In this document: piece by piece, positions 35,925 through 44,736 of the stretch
Numbering within the stretch: the first letter of the stretch is position 1
How the letters are laid out: the number at the start of each line of letters is the position of its first letter
Origin: CALODP01 sp942492055
GTDB taxonomy: Bacteria > Bacteroidota > Ignavibacteria > Ignavibacteriales > Melioribacteraceae
Reading direction: 5' to 3'
Assembly (NCBI GenBank): GCA_942492055.1
Contig: CALODP010000014.1
Span: 1 to 64,000 of the forward strand
DNA length: 64,000 nt
Position numbers and translations under genes: made by a program
The notes under the pieces: generated by a model
The model's database searches: none
What the model was told of the DNA's origin: nothing
Seen by the model: the letters and a program-made list of their open reading frames with translations, nothing else

Positions 35925-36349
35925 GTCATTCTTCTCACTATCAGTTCGTTCCCCGATATTTTTGTCTCGTAACGTTCCAACGGCCGTGGCGGAGGGCCAG
36001 AGATATTATTCCCGTTAAGATCGAATTTACCGTTATGGCAAGCGCACCATATGGCTCCCATCTCTTTTCTGTATTGAACGGTGCATTCCAAATGTGTGCA
36101 AGCGGCGGAAAAGGCTCTGAATTCTCCTTCCGGTGTGCGGATAAGAAGTACCGGTTTTGTTCCGAAGCGGAGAATCCGTGAACTGCCCGGCTCAATTTCC
36201 TCAGGATTTTTTATTTTTATTGCGGAAGAGGCTGTGGATTCTCCTTTATGTGGCTTCAGATAGATCAAAACCGGATAGAATATTGCTCCCATTATTCCGA
36301 TAGATGAAAGCTTTAGTAAGTTACCAAGAAACGCTCTTCTGCTTTTCAT
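35921..36349 (-). CDS. Rieske [2Fe-2S] iron-sulfur subunit
   Basis: A 142-residue Rieske protein. The N-terminus MKSRRAFLGNLLKLSSIGIM has a twin-arginine-like signal that stays as a membrane anchor. The cluster ligands are in CTHLECTV and CACHNGKF (two cysteines, two histidines), and GPPPRPLERYE is the proline loop after the cluster. It accepts electrons from quinol bound to cytochrome b and swings them to the c-type subunit. It is encoded directly before cytochrome b with an ATGA overlap. Confidence 0.96.
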   Translation of the reverse strand: MKSRRAFLGNLLKLSSIGIMGAIFYPVLIYLKPHKGESTASSAIKIKNPEEIEPGSSRILRFGTKPVLLIRTPEGEFRAFSAACTHLECTVQYRKEMGAIWCACHNGKFDLNGNNISGPPPRPLERYETKISGNELIVRRMT

Positions 36350-36363
36350 AAATCACTCTGCTA

Positions 36364-36747
36364 TTAAGAAGATAAGAACTTTTCCGAATGAGCGATTGCC
36401 GCGGAAATAACTTCTTTCGCCAATTCCTCCGATACCGGAAGAAGGAATAGATAGAAAATCTTCATTTCATAGAGCTTCGAACAGATTGCTCTATCCGATT
36501 CCACCGTGCAAATTATCCGGGGAAGCTTAGGGCGCGAGTTCTTCACCAACTTCACCCAGCTCAAGCATTCCTTTTGACAAGACTTGCATTCGATAATCGC
36601 GAAAGAGTGGTTACTCTCCTCGATATTAAGTAGAAATTCGGCAAAGTCGTCGAATAGAAGCAAGTCTACGTCAAGCTCCTTACATACGTTACCGATAATC
36701 CCTTTCAGATCATTATCATCGCTAAATAATATTCCGGAAGTTCTCAT
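36364..36747 (-). CDS. Receiver-like protein lacking the phospho-acceptor aspartate
   Basis: A 127-residue protein with the alternating strand/helix pattern of a response-regulator receiver. GILFSDDNDLKGIIGNV has the N-terminal acidic pair D10-D11, but the expected aspartate after strand 3 is E53 in FAIIECKSC, and no conserved lysine is obvious. It may mimic a constantly phosphorylated receiver. The longer frame begins upstream at 36867; the ATG at 36747 follows GGAGGG and starts the domain. It lies 14 bases before the Rieske gene and 130 bases after the sigma-54 regulator, so it probably belongs to the cytochrome operon and its control. Confidence 0.65.
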   Translation of the reverse strand: MRTSGILFSDDNDLKGIIGNVCKELDVDLLLFDDFAEFLLNIEESNHSFAIIECKSCQKECLSWVKLVKNSRPKLPRIICTVESDRAICSKLYEMKIFYLFLLPVSEELAKEVISAAIAHSEKFLSS

Positions 36748-36772
36748 ATCTATTCCCTCCGAGGGAAAGAGA

Positions 36773-36789
36773 TTCCAAAAACGTACCAA
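36773..36789 (-). promoter_or_regulatory. Weak candidate sigma-54 promoter before the receiver-like/Rieske operon
   Basis: On the minus strand TTGGTACGTTTTTGGAA fits the -24 box well (TTGGTACG) but the -12 box has GA instead of GC. The leader would be only about 15 bases. A second partial -24 match, TGGCAC, lies about 40 bases upstream. Confidence 0.3.
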
Positions 36790-36876
36790 ACGAAAAAGAA
36801 GCCGTATTGAACGAAAATGAGAGTGCCACAGACAAAGGAAGATAACAATGGGAAATACTTTTCCCACTGAAATAAT

Positions 36877-38268
36877 TTATCCTCTCCAATCGTCAGGATC
36901 CAGACCGTGAAGATTAAGGAGACGATGGATATTCCTTCTTGTCATTCCGGCCTCTTCGGCGATATGGGAGACATTTCCCTTATGCTTTTGAAGCAAATTG
37001 AGTAGGAATTTTTTCTCAAGTTCATATACAACTTTCTGTTTCGCGTCGCTCAGATTCAGTTTATCTATTGAAACGGAGGAAGAATCCTCCCGGTTGTTTA
37101 ATTCTTTGGGAAGGTCAATCGGTGTTATATAGCTGCCGCCACTCAAAGTAACAGCCCGTTCTATTACGTTTTCAAGCTCCCGGATATTTCCCGGCCACTC
37201 GTAGTTTTCGAATAGTGAGAGAACATCCTCATCAAATCCTATTATTCTCTTGGGAGATTTTAGTACGAATTTTCGAAGGAAGTATTTTGCTAGCAAAGAA
37301 ATATCCTCTTTCCTATCCCGTAGCGGGGGAAGATGAATGTTAATTACATTAAGGCGGTAGTAAAGATCTTCACGGAAGTTCTCTTCGCTAAGCATTCTTT
37401 TGGTGTCTCTGTTTGTGGCGGAGATTATCCTTACATCAATATCTATTTGCTCGTTCCCCCCGACATGGCGAATCATTCTTTCCTGGATTGCCCTGAGGAG
37501 CTTACTCTGAAGAGAGACGGGGAGTTCGCAAACTTCATCGAAGAAGAATGTCCCTTCGTTTGCGTATTCCAACAGACCCTCTTTTCTTTTGGTCGCTCCG
37601 GTAAAGGCTCCCTTTTCATAACCGAATAGTTCGGCTTCGAATAAGTTTTCCGGAAGCGCGCCGCAGTTTACCGGTACGAAAGGTGCTTCTCTCCTATTGC
37701 TTCGGGTATGGATACTTCTTGCGACAAGTTCTTTCCCTGTGCCACTCTCGCCGGTGATAAGGATATTCGCGTCGGATTGGGCTACTTTCATAATCATGCT
37801 GAATATCTCTTTCATGGCCGAACTTCGACCTACTATTTCGCCGAAACTCTCCGAATTACTGAGCTCTTTCGATTCTTCCTTTATGGAAGGGAGAATCTTC
37901 TTCAATGTTTCCGCTTTCGATAGTGCTCTGGATATTTGAGTGACATCAAAAGGCTTTTCTATGAAATCGAACGCCCCCTCCTTCATCGCCATCACGGCAC
38001 GATTTATAGTTCCGTATGCAGTAAGGATTATCAGAGGAGTTTCAGGATCGAATGCCCGCTTTTCCCTGAGGATTCTCATACCGTCTGTTTCCGGCATCTG
38101 TAGATCGCAGAATATCATATCGAATTTTTCATTTCGCATCATCTCCAAAGCTAGATTAGGATTCGACATAGTAACAGCAACGTGCCCGTGAGCTTCGATA
38201 ATCTTTTTCAATCCGCTAAGAAGCTCCTTCTCGTCATCTATTACCAATATTCTGAGATTCTCTTTCAT
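36877..38268 (-). CDS. Sigma-54-dependent response regulator (NtrC family)
   Basis: A 463-residue regulator. The receiver (about 1-120) has ILVIDDE and the phospho-acceptor aspartate in MIFCDLQMPETDG. The AAA+ domain (about 150-390) has GESGTGKELVAR (Walker A), ELFGYEKGAFTGATKR with the GAFTGA loop that contacts sigma-54, and GTFFFDEV (Walker B). The C-terminus has a Fis-type HTH (GNVSHIAEEAGMTRRNIHRL). An ATG upstream at 38304 is in frame, but the one at 38268 starts the receiver directly and follows the kinase stop by one base. Its partner is the haem-motif kinase encoded just before it. Targets probably include the cytochrome genes downstream. Confidence 0.93.
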   Translation of the reverse strand: MKENLRILVIDDEKELLSGLKKIIEAHGHVAVTMSNPNLALEMMRNEKFDMIFCDLQMPETDGMRILREKRAFDPETPLIILTAYGTINRAVMAMKEGAFDFIEKPFDVTQISRALSKAETLKKILPSIKEESKELSNSESFGEIVGRSSAMKEIFSMIMKVAQSDANILITGESGTGKELVARSIHTRSNRREAPFVPVNCGALPENLFEAELFGYEKGAFTGATKRKEGLLEYANEGTFFFDEVCELPVSLQSKLLRAIQERMIRHVGGNEQIDIDVRIISATNRDTKRMLSEENFREDLYYRLNVINIHLPPLRDRKEDISLLAKYFLRKFVLKSPKRIIGFDEDVLSLFENYEWPGNIRELENVIERAVTLSGGSYITPIDLPKELNNREDSSSVSIDKLNLSDAKQKVVYELEKKFLLNLLQKHKGNVSHIAEEAGMTRRNIHRLLNLHGLDPDDWRG

Positions 38269-38269
38269 C

Positions 38270-40012
38270 CTAACAATATCCTTCGTGATTAGCTGGCAAC
38301 ACAATTGAGAATTTCGTATAGCGATTAGTTTTGCTTTCTACTTCCATCTTACCGTTTAATTTCGTCACGATAGCTTTTGAAATAGCGAGTCCGAGTCCGG
38401 TTCCTTTTCCGTATTCCTTTGTTGTAAAAAACGGTTTAAATATTTTTTCCAGATTCTCTTCCGGAATTCCCCGTCCGTTATCGGTTATCGATAGTCTGAT
38501 ACAACCGTTCGAAAGATCTTGCTCCGTAGCGGATTCATTTACACGGGAGATAGAGATATTTATTATTCCGTTAAGATCGGGAACGGCGTCGATCGCGTTG
38601 TTCAGCATGTTAAATATTACCTGAAGAAGCTGGTCTTTATCCAAATAGATATATGGGATCTCCGGCTGATATTCTTTACTTACCGTGATTCCCTTTTCCG
38701 TTATCTTATGCTGCAAAAGAAACAAAGCTTCGTTAATTATTCCCTGTACATTTTCCATTCGGGGGTTAGACTCTATCGGCGCGGAATATCCAAGAAGACT
38801 TCTGGTAAATTTTGTTATTCGCTTTGTCTGGTTTTTTATAATATCAAGTCCTTCCCGAATTGAAGTATCATTCCTATTCGAAAGGAGGAGAGCGTCGGCA
38901 TGGGCTGAGATTATTCCCAGAGGAGTATTTATCTCATGCGCTACTGAATCTACCAACTCCCCGATGGAAGCAAGTTTTGTAGCGTGGTTGAGTTGCTCTT
39001 GATACAAATGCATTTGCATAGCTGTTTTAGTTGCCTCCTCGGCTTTAATTCTCTTCGAATTAACGAAGTAGAGCATACTTCCCAGAGTGAAAATGATGAA
39101 AAGAATAACAATCCCTAGCATAAAAAAGAGTCGAAACTGATCTCTGATGCTCCCGGTAATTTCGGGGAGAACCGTACTAATGGCAACAATCCATTTGAGT
39201 GACCCGAATTCAAATTGTGTACTACTCGTTATTCTGGAGTCATCGTTAGTGATATAGTATTCGGTTGCGTATTCTTTCGCCTGCAGCATCTTGATTTGCG
39301 GATCGAAGTTTAGGTGACAAACCCTACAATCTTCGGGAGGATTACCAATCGAGCGGAGGAGCATCTCTTCGTGCCCCGGATGATATATTAATCTTCCTTT
39401 GCCATCAAGTACCCAAGCGTAATCGGCTTTCCCCAGTTTAAGAGGAGCTATGAATTTTTGTAACAATTTGTATATATCGATTACGAAAATTACATCAGAA
39501 GGATGAGTTTCAGCACTTGTGTGATTCAAATCGGAAACAGCCATGGCCACAAAGAGGCTTGTATCATTGTTTCTATCGGAACTACTGTAAACATCCGACA
39601 TCCAAGTGGAAAGATGATTCGATTCCGGATGAGGATGATTATGAGGTACGCTGTCCCTCAGCCGGAATGGAAGCTCCCCACCGGTTTGTAGGATAATTTC
39701 GTTATGGTTTCTTACGATAATTCCGTTTATGTCTCTATCGTAGTGAGATATGAGATCGAGAAGGTCGGATGAATTTTTCCGCATCGTGTTGGCGTATTTG
39801 GCAATCTGTTCCATATCTCTTCTTATGTGGGTTAGATATGTTTTTAAGCCGATAATTGCCGCCTTGCTCATTTCGATTTGCTGAGTTTGGTGATGCTCTT
39901 TGGTCGTTTCCAAAGTGATAGAATAGATCGATATAACCGCGTAGAGAATCAACGCAGTGAGAACAACTGTTCCGATGACGATGTAATATTTAATTTTGTT
40001 CAAAACAAACAT
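38270..40012 (-). CDS. Membrane histidine kinase with a haem c-binding motif in its periplasmic sensor domain
   Basis: A 580-residue sensor kinase. Helix TM1 (about 7-28) and TM2 (about 290-312) enclose a periplasmic domain of roughly 260 residues with Cache-like features (DYAWVLDGKGRLIYHPGHEE). Within it lies C229-R-V-C-H233, a CxxCH site for covalent haem c, in IGNPPEDCRVCHLNFDP. HisKA has the acceptor histidine in LVDSVAHEINTPLGIISAHA, and the HATPase has NMLNNAIDAVPDLNG, DNGRGIPEENL and GTGLGLAISKAI. Haem c in a periplasmic sensor would let it respond to redox state, oxygen or a gas. It forms a two-component pair with the sigma-54 regulator next to it and heads the cytochrome cluster. Confidence 0.92.
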   Translation of the reverse strand: MFVLNKIKYYIVIGTVVLTALILYAVISIYSITLETTKEHHQTQQIEMSKAAIIGLKTYLTHIRRDMEQIAKYANTMRKNSSDLLDLISHYDRDINGIIVRNHNEIILQTGGELPFRLRDSVPHNHPHPESNHLSTWMSDVYSSSDRNNDTSLFVAMAVSDLNHTSAETHPSDVIFVIDIYKLLQKFIAPLKLGKADYAWVLDGKGRLIYHPGHEEMLLRSIGNPPEDCRVCHLNFDPQIKMLQAKEYATEYYITNDDSRITSSTQFEFGSLKWIVAISTVLPEITGSIRDQFRLFFMLGIVILFIIFTLGSMLYFVNSKRIKAEEATKTAMQMHLYQEQLNHATKLASIGELVDSVAHEINTPLGIISAHADALLLSNRNDTSIREGLDIIKNQTKRITKFTRSLLGYSAPIESNPRMENVQGIINEALFLLQHKITEKGITVSKEYQPEIPYIYLDKDQLLQVIFNMLNNAIDAVPDLNGIINISISRVNESATEQDLSNGCIRLSITDNGRGIPEENLEKIFKPFFTTKEYGKGTGLGLAISKAIVTKLNGKMEVESKTNRYTKFSIVLPANHEGYC

Positions 40013-40171
40013 GGTTTCAATCTCTTTTCTATCTTTCTAAACTCAAATCTCCTCGATTTGGTTTCATTAGCTAGGGGGAATAAAATTTTCAAAAGATATA
40101 GCTACTTCTAGCTATTGAAATTGGTTCCGGTTCTATTAATATGGGTATTGAATTACAATTCGGAGGGGAAT

Positions 40172-40576
40172 ATGGTAAAGTTATCGGCTTGTGGGTTCAG
40201 ATGTGATCTTTGTCCGGTAAATGTAGATAATTTCGATAAGTACGGACATGATGAGTTGATCAGGGGATTTGCCAAGTACTACAACAAAATTATTGATATC
40301 AAGGAAATTAAACCCTGCAGAGGTTGCTTTCATGCCGGCGACCCGACATGCAATATTAAAGAGTGCTTCAAGAAGTATGAAATTGATAGCTGTTTGAAAT
40401 GTCCCGAGTTTATGTGCGAGCAACTTGCCGAAAAGATGGATAGAATAGAGAAACGGATTGAGGAAATAATAGATACTGTTTCGGAACGGGAATACGAAGC
40501 TTTTATCCGACCTTTTGAAAGCAGAAAAAACCTTGCTCTTGTGTTGAATGATATTGAAAGCCGGAGTTATGATTAA
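40172..40576 (+). CDS. DUF3795 cysteine-rich protein
   Basis: A 134-residue protein with the DUF3795 pattern: ACGFRCDLCPVN, KPCRGCFHAGDPTCNIKECF, SCLKCPEFMCEQL. The ten or so cysteines suggest binding of zinc or an iron-sulfur cluster; the role of the family is unknown. A longer frame opens at 40115, but the ATG at 40172 follows GGAGGGGAAT. It precedes a radical SAM gene by 17 bases on the same strand and may be co-transcribed with it. Confidence 0.85.
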   Translation: MVKLSACGFRCDLCPVNVDNFDKYGHDELIRGFAKYYNKIIDIKEIKPCRGCFHAGDPTCNIKECFKKYEIDSCLKCPEFMCEQLAEKMDRIEKRIEEIIDTVSEREYEAFIRPFESRKNLALVLNDIESRSYD

Positions 40577-40593
40577 ATTTCGTAAATTCGTGT

Positions 40594-41556
40594 ATGAAAA
40601 AGAGAGAGACACGAATTTTGAAATATGGCGAACGATATAATTCATATTCCGCATATCTGAAATCAATTTACTCTGAGAGAATCCAGAAGATACCGGTTAA
40701 CGCCGGTTTTACATGTCCTACCAGAGATGGCTCCAAAGGGTACGGAGGATGTACCTATTGCAACAATGTTTCATTTAATCCTTTCTACGGGCAGACTGAA
40801 GATACGGTTGAGAAACAAATAGAGAACGGTATTGCCTTTTTCTCGGCTAAATATGGCGCGAAGAAGTTTATTGTCTATTTCCAGGCATACACAAACACAT
40901 ACGATTCCGTGGAAAGACTTAGAGATTTATATGAAGGAGCTCTTCGCTTTCCCGGGGTTATCGGGTTGGTGATAGGTACCAGGCCCGATTGTGTGAGTGA
41001 CGAGTTGCTCGATATGTTGGCGGAATTATCGAAAAGGTATTTTGTTACCCTGGAGTTCGGGGTGGAGAGTACACACGACGCTACTCTGAATTATGTAAAT
41101 CGCTGTCACACTTTTGAAGATTCAATTCGTGCAATTGAGGGAGCGGCAAAGAGAGGGATTGAGGTCGGGGCGCACATTATCATGAATATGCCCGGAGAGA
41201 GTCGGGAAATGATGCTGGAGAGCGCGGATAAACTGGCCGCGTTACCGATTAAGTTTCTGAAGATTCATCATTTGCAGATCATTAAGGGGACGGTGATGGA
41301 GAAGCAATATAACGATGCCCCGGAACTATTTTCCTTACCTACCGCCGAGGAATACACCGATCTTTTGACAGATTTTCTGGAAAGATTATCTCCCGATATG
41401 ATAATTGAGAGATTCATAAGTGAATCTCCGCGTGAATTGATTATCGCGCCGAGATGGAACGGTCTACGCGCCTCCGATATAGCCGATATGGTTACCCGCA
41501 AGATGAAGGATAAGGATTCTTTTCAAGGGGGAGTATATTCCGCTAAGAGTGTGTGA
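40594..41556 (+). CDS. Radical SAM protein of the YhcC family (TIGR01212 type)
   Basis: A 320-residue radical SAM enzyme. The cluster motif is C41-PTRDGSKGYGG-C53-TY-C56, the extended spacing typical of this family. FQAYTNTYDSVERL, GTRPDCVSDELLD, VTLEFGVEST, and LKIHHLQIIKGT follow in the usual order. YhcC-like proteins resemble the Elp3/tRNA-modifying branch, but the substrate is not established. The gene is immediately downstream of the DUF3795 gene. Confidence 0.9.
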   Translation: MKKRETRILKYGERYNSYSAYLKSIYSERIQKIPVNAGFTCPTRDGSKGYGGCTYCNNVSFNPFYGQTEDTVEKQIENGIAFFSAKYGAKKFIVYFQAYTNTYDSVERLRDLYEGALRFPGVIGLVIGTRPDCVSDELLDMLAELSKRYFVTLEFGVESTHDATLNYVNRCHTFEDSIRAIEGAAKRGIEVGAHIIMNMPGESREMMLESADKLAALPIKFLKIHHLQIIKGTVMEKQYNDAPELFSLPTAEEYTDLLTDFLERLSPDMIIERFISESPRELIIAPRWNGLRASDIADMVTRKMKDKDSFQGGVYSAKSV

Positions 41557-41641
41557 AGAAAGAGGCAATGTTTTTGGATAGAGTAAATTAATAAACTTGT
41601 AAAAGACAAAGCAAGAAGTTATTGTTTAGCACGAAAAGAGC

Positions 41642-41674
41642 GCATACGAAGTGATAATAGTTGATTATCATTAA
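41642..41674 (+). pseudogene. Tail of a deleted higB toxin gene
   Basis: Just before the antitoxin start, the frame reads SAYEVIIVDYH and stop (TAA 41672-41674). This matches the usual C-terminal end of HigB/RelE-type toxins, which end in YEVEIVDYH. A TAG in the same frame at 41627 and the lack of any further toxin sequence upstream show that the rest is gone. Confidence 0.6.
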
Positions 41675-41684
41675 GGAGTTGAAG

Positions 41685-41999
41685 ATGAATAACAAGATAG
41701 ATCTTATACATCCGGGTGAGATATTGTTTGAAGAATTTTTAAAGCCCTACGAGATTACTCAATATCGTTTGGCAAAGGATATCAGTGTGCCACCTCGGAG
41801 AATAAATGAGATAGTTCTTGGGAAAAGAGCAATTTCGACTGATACCGCTTTGAGGTTATCGGAGTATTTCGGACTTTCGGAAAGATTTTGGTTAAACCTG
41901 CAGATGGTCTATAATATTGAGAGAGAGAAAGAAAAGCTTAACGGAAGATTGAAGAAAGAGGTGAAGAAGTTAACCAAGAAGACCCCAAAATGTGAATGA
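41685..41999 (+). CDS. higA: HigA-type antitoxin (XRE family), orphan
   Basis: A 104-residue helix-turn-helix protein: IHPGEILFEEFLKPYEITQY, then RLAKDISVPPRRINEIVLGK, then LSEYFGLSERFWLNLQ. This is the classic VapI/HigA family. The ATG at 41685 follows AAGGAG; a longer frame starts inside the toxin remnant. HigA normally represses its own operon and neutralises HigB. Here only the last ~11 codons of a HigB remain upstream, so the antitoxin is an orphan that may persist as a regulator or protect against other HigB copies. Confidence 0.88.
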   Translation: MNNKIDLIHPGEILFEEFLKPYEITQYRLAKDISVPPRRINEIVLGKRAISTDTALRLSEYFGLSERFWLNLQMVYNIEREKEKLNGRLKKEVKKLTKKTPKCE

Positions 42000-42191
42000 G
42001 TAAGTAAGCTTTTATTTCCCTCACCATAAAGAATGAATAATAAAATTGTTCCCACGAATGTTTGTTAGTCTCTTCAATTGTATTTACAAACTTTCCTTTG
42101 AAATCCATCGATAAGATTTATTTACAATATTTTGTATATTAAACCTTTCATAATGCTAAAAAATATTTTATGATTATTAGAGGAGTTGCTG

Positions 42192-43274
42192 ATGAGGCAT
42201 GGTCTATTACTGATAATTCTGTTGATCTTATCTTCGTGTGGTGGAAGGAGTGAGGAGAAGGGGTTTCCCGTAAAGGTGGATTTGGATGATGCCAAAGAGG
42301 GGAAGATAAGTGAGTTTTTTGCGTTGAAGGGGCGAATCGATCTTGAGACAACTCAGGAGTCGGTGATCGGGAATATCGAAAAGGTTATTTTGTTGCCTGA
42401 AGAGGATAGGGTTGTAGTGCTTGACGGTAAAAGGCCTCGAAAGGTCTTATTGTTTGATTACAAAGGCAAATTTTTGCGGCAGGTTGGGAGTCCCGGTGAA
42501 GGGCCCGGGGAATATTACGAGCCAAACGATATTTGCTATGCAGGTAAGGAGATTGTTGTTTATTCCAAAAGTATGAAGCTTCTCTATTTTACGCCGGACG
42601 GGGATTATATAGACGAGTTGAATATGAGGGGGAAAGGGTGGAATTTTTCGATAGATTATTTGGACGAGTTAAATGGGGAGATTTACGGGTATTCCAATCT
42701 GACATCCTTTTGTTATGGCCAGAATGGAGAGAAGTGCAGAGTAATAAAGATTTCGAATAAAAGTGAGATTACAGGTTCGTTCGGTGATCCCGAAGAGGAT
42801 TATCCTTATAAGGGAGGAGCCATAACGGCGGGGGATACCAGTGTTTATTATTCCGATCTTTTCGGTGGGAATATTTATGAGATAATTGAGGGGAAGGATA
42901 GCGAAAGAGAGTTTATAAAGTTAGGGGAATTGTGCGACACGGAAGATTTGAAAAAGGCTAAAAACAAGCTGAAGTACATTATGGAGAATCGAAGGACTCT
43001 AAAGACAATAAGTTATTTGAGGAAAATAGGGGATGATCTTCTGATTTGTACTTGCCCTGATGTGTATATCTTTGATGGGAAGAAGAGAAAGATTACCCGT
43101 AAATTGAGTTATGATTTATCTTTTAAGGGGTATAAATGGGGTGGAATGAGATTGCTCTATCAGTTTTATAGGAAGGGGATAGTTTATCTCGGAATTGATA
43201 CTTCCCGAATTACGGATACGGAATATCCGAATCCTTCTTTGTTTTTGATGGAGTATTTGCCCAAGGGGAATTAG
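42192..43274 (+). CDS. 6-bladed beta-propeller lipoprotein
   Basis: A 360-residue lipoprotein. The signal MRHGLLLIILLILSSCGG has a lipobox ending in the acylated cysteine, and the ATG at 42192 lies after AGGAG. The body has propeller-like repeats such as KVLLFDYKGKFLRQVGSPGE and LLYFTPDGDYIDEL, matching the 6-bladed propeller family common in Bacteroidota. Its codon use leans toward G-rich codons (GGG) more than its neighbours. No partner gene is nearby, and function is unknown. Confidence 0.8.
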   Translation: MRHGLLLIILLILSSCGGRSEEKGFPVKVDLDDAKEGKISEFFALKGRIDLETTQESVIGNIEKVILLPEEDRVVVLDGKRPRKVLLFDYKGKFLRQVGSPGEGPGEYYEPNDICYAGKEIVVYSKSMKLLYFTPDGDYIDELNMRGKGWNFSIDYLDELNGEIYGYSNLTSFCYGQNGEKCRVIKISNKSEITGSFGDPEEDYPYKGGAITAGDTSVYYSDLFGGNIYEIIEGKDSEREFIKLGELCDTEDLKKAKNKLKYIMENRRTLKTISYLRKIGDDLLICTCPDVYIFDGKKRKITRKLSYDLSFKGYKWGGMRLLYQFYRKGIVYLGIDTSRITDTEYPNPSLFLMEYLPKGN

Positions 43275-43489
43275 AGCAAAAGAGTATTTTTTTTCTGCAA
43301 TCCCCAATAGAGTGGAGCTTTTGTAGGGAATAAAACTAATGTAGAATATTTTTTGTCGTAAAATTAATTAAACTTTTTTATTAAATTGTGCTTTCATAAT
43401 ATGAAGGTATCAGAGGCGAAAAGAGCCGTTTTTGTTACCGATTTATGATCCTAATAAATGAGAAATGATAATATGTGTAAGGATAGATT

Positions 43490-44599
43490 ATGGCCGGCTT
43501 GGAAAAACAAATCTTAAGAAATAAACTCAAAATAAAAAGAGTAAATGGGAGTCTGAGGCTTGCTTTTCACAAGAAGTGGCAAATTCATAAGATAAAGAAG
43601 GCGCATGTCGTTAGAAACAAAGCCTATTTGAAAGAGCATCGAGAGTATTTCGATGAAGCTAAAAAATTCTTAAAAGAGAGTTTTTGCGGATACAAAGATA
43701 TATCATGGCATCTTTGTAATTCGGCAACCAATCATATTAATGATCTTGAGTATTTACCGGAAGATATCTTTTATAGCATAGTTGAACAGAAATTGAATCG
43801 ATATCAGTTTGGAAGAGCCTACGGAGATAAAAATTTTTACGATACCCTTTTCCCTGATGTAAAGAGACCCAAAACAATAATACGAGCAATTAATAATAGA
43901 CTATACGATAGTTTCTACATGCCGATAAAGAGAAATGATTACCTCAAGGAAATATTGAAAGAGTATAATGAGGTAATTTATAAGCCCTCTATTGAATCCT
44001 ACGGGGGAAATCAAATTGGTGTATTCAACCCTGAGAAAGCATATGAAGTTATAGTAAAGGAAATTGAAAGCGATAGAGAAAGTAACTTTGTTTTACAAGA
44101 TTTAGTAAAGCAAAATTCTGTAACTGCAAAATTCCACCCCAACTCTTTAAATACTCTACGGATTATGACTTTACGAATAGGGAATGAGATTGTTAATCCT
44201 TCGTCTGTTCTAAGAATTGGTAATTGTAATCAAAGAGTTGATAATCGTACTTTGGGGGGGATGAGTTGTGGGATCGATGAAAACGGATTTCTTAGAAGAG
44301 ATGCTTTTACTAAGGATCTTGATGTGCTAACTAAGCATCCGTTAACTGATCTGAAATTCGAAGGAACTGCGGTGCCATCATATTCTAAGGCTGTAGAATT
44401 ATGCAAGAAGTCTCATGAAAAACTATTGCATTTTGATATTGTTTCTTGGGATGTTGCAATTGATGATAAACTTGAGCCTGTGTTGATTGAATGTAACCTT
44501 ATGGGGCAAGGGCTTAATCTTCATGAAATGGCTAACGGAGCCATATTCAAGGATTATTACAAAGAGATTATTGAAATTGTTGGAAAATGTAAAAAGTAA
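43490..44599 (+). CDS. Sugar-transfer-associated ATP-grasp protein
   Basis: A 369-residue protein of the ATP-grasp type linked to polysaccharide synthesis loci. The N-terminal half is basic and helical. The ATP-grasp part includes VIYKPSIESYGGNQIGVFN, NTLRIMTLRIGNE, then GGMSCGIDENGFL and HFDIVSWDVAIDD with PVLIECNLMGQGL, which carries the metal-binding Glu and Asn. Such enzymes ligate a carboxylate to an amine or thiol using ATP; members near glycosyl transferases are thought to modify sugars. No other polysaccharide gene is present here, so the role is uncertain. Confidence 0.82.
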   Translation: MAGLEKQILRNKLKIKRVNGSLRLAFHKKWQIHKIKKAHVVRNKAYLKEHREYFDEAKKFLKESFCGYKDISWHLCNSATNHINDLEYLPEDIFYSIVEQKLNRYQFGRAYGDKNFYDTLFPDVKRPKTIIRAINNRLYDSFYMPIKRNDYLKEILKEYNEVIYKPSIESYGGNQIGVFNPEKAYEVIVKEIESDRESNFVLQDLVKQNSVTAKFHPNSLNTLRIMTLRIGNEIVNPSSVLRIGNCNQRVDNRTLGGMSCGIDENGFLRRDAFTKDLDVLTKHPLTDLKFEGTAVPSYSKAVELCKKSHEKLLHFDIVSWDVAIDDKLEPVLIECNLMGQGLNLHEMANGAIFKDYYKEIIEIVGKCKK

Positions 44600-44705
44600 A
44601 AAATGGAAGACCATTTTGTGGTTTCCCTTTTTTTTATTTAGGTACAAGCATGGCGCTCCATTCGGAGCAGCTTTATATTGCGATTTTTATTCGGAGTGAT
44701 ATGGA

Positions 44706-44730
44706 AAGAGGGACTTGAGTCCCTCTTTTT
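44706..44730. terminator. Bidirectional intrinsic terminator
   Basis: AAGAGGGACT (44706-44715) pairs perfectly with AGTCCCTCTT (44718-44727), flanked by T-runs on both strands, between two convergent genes. Confidence 0.9.
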
Positions 44731-44736
44731 GTATGA

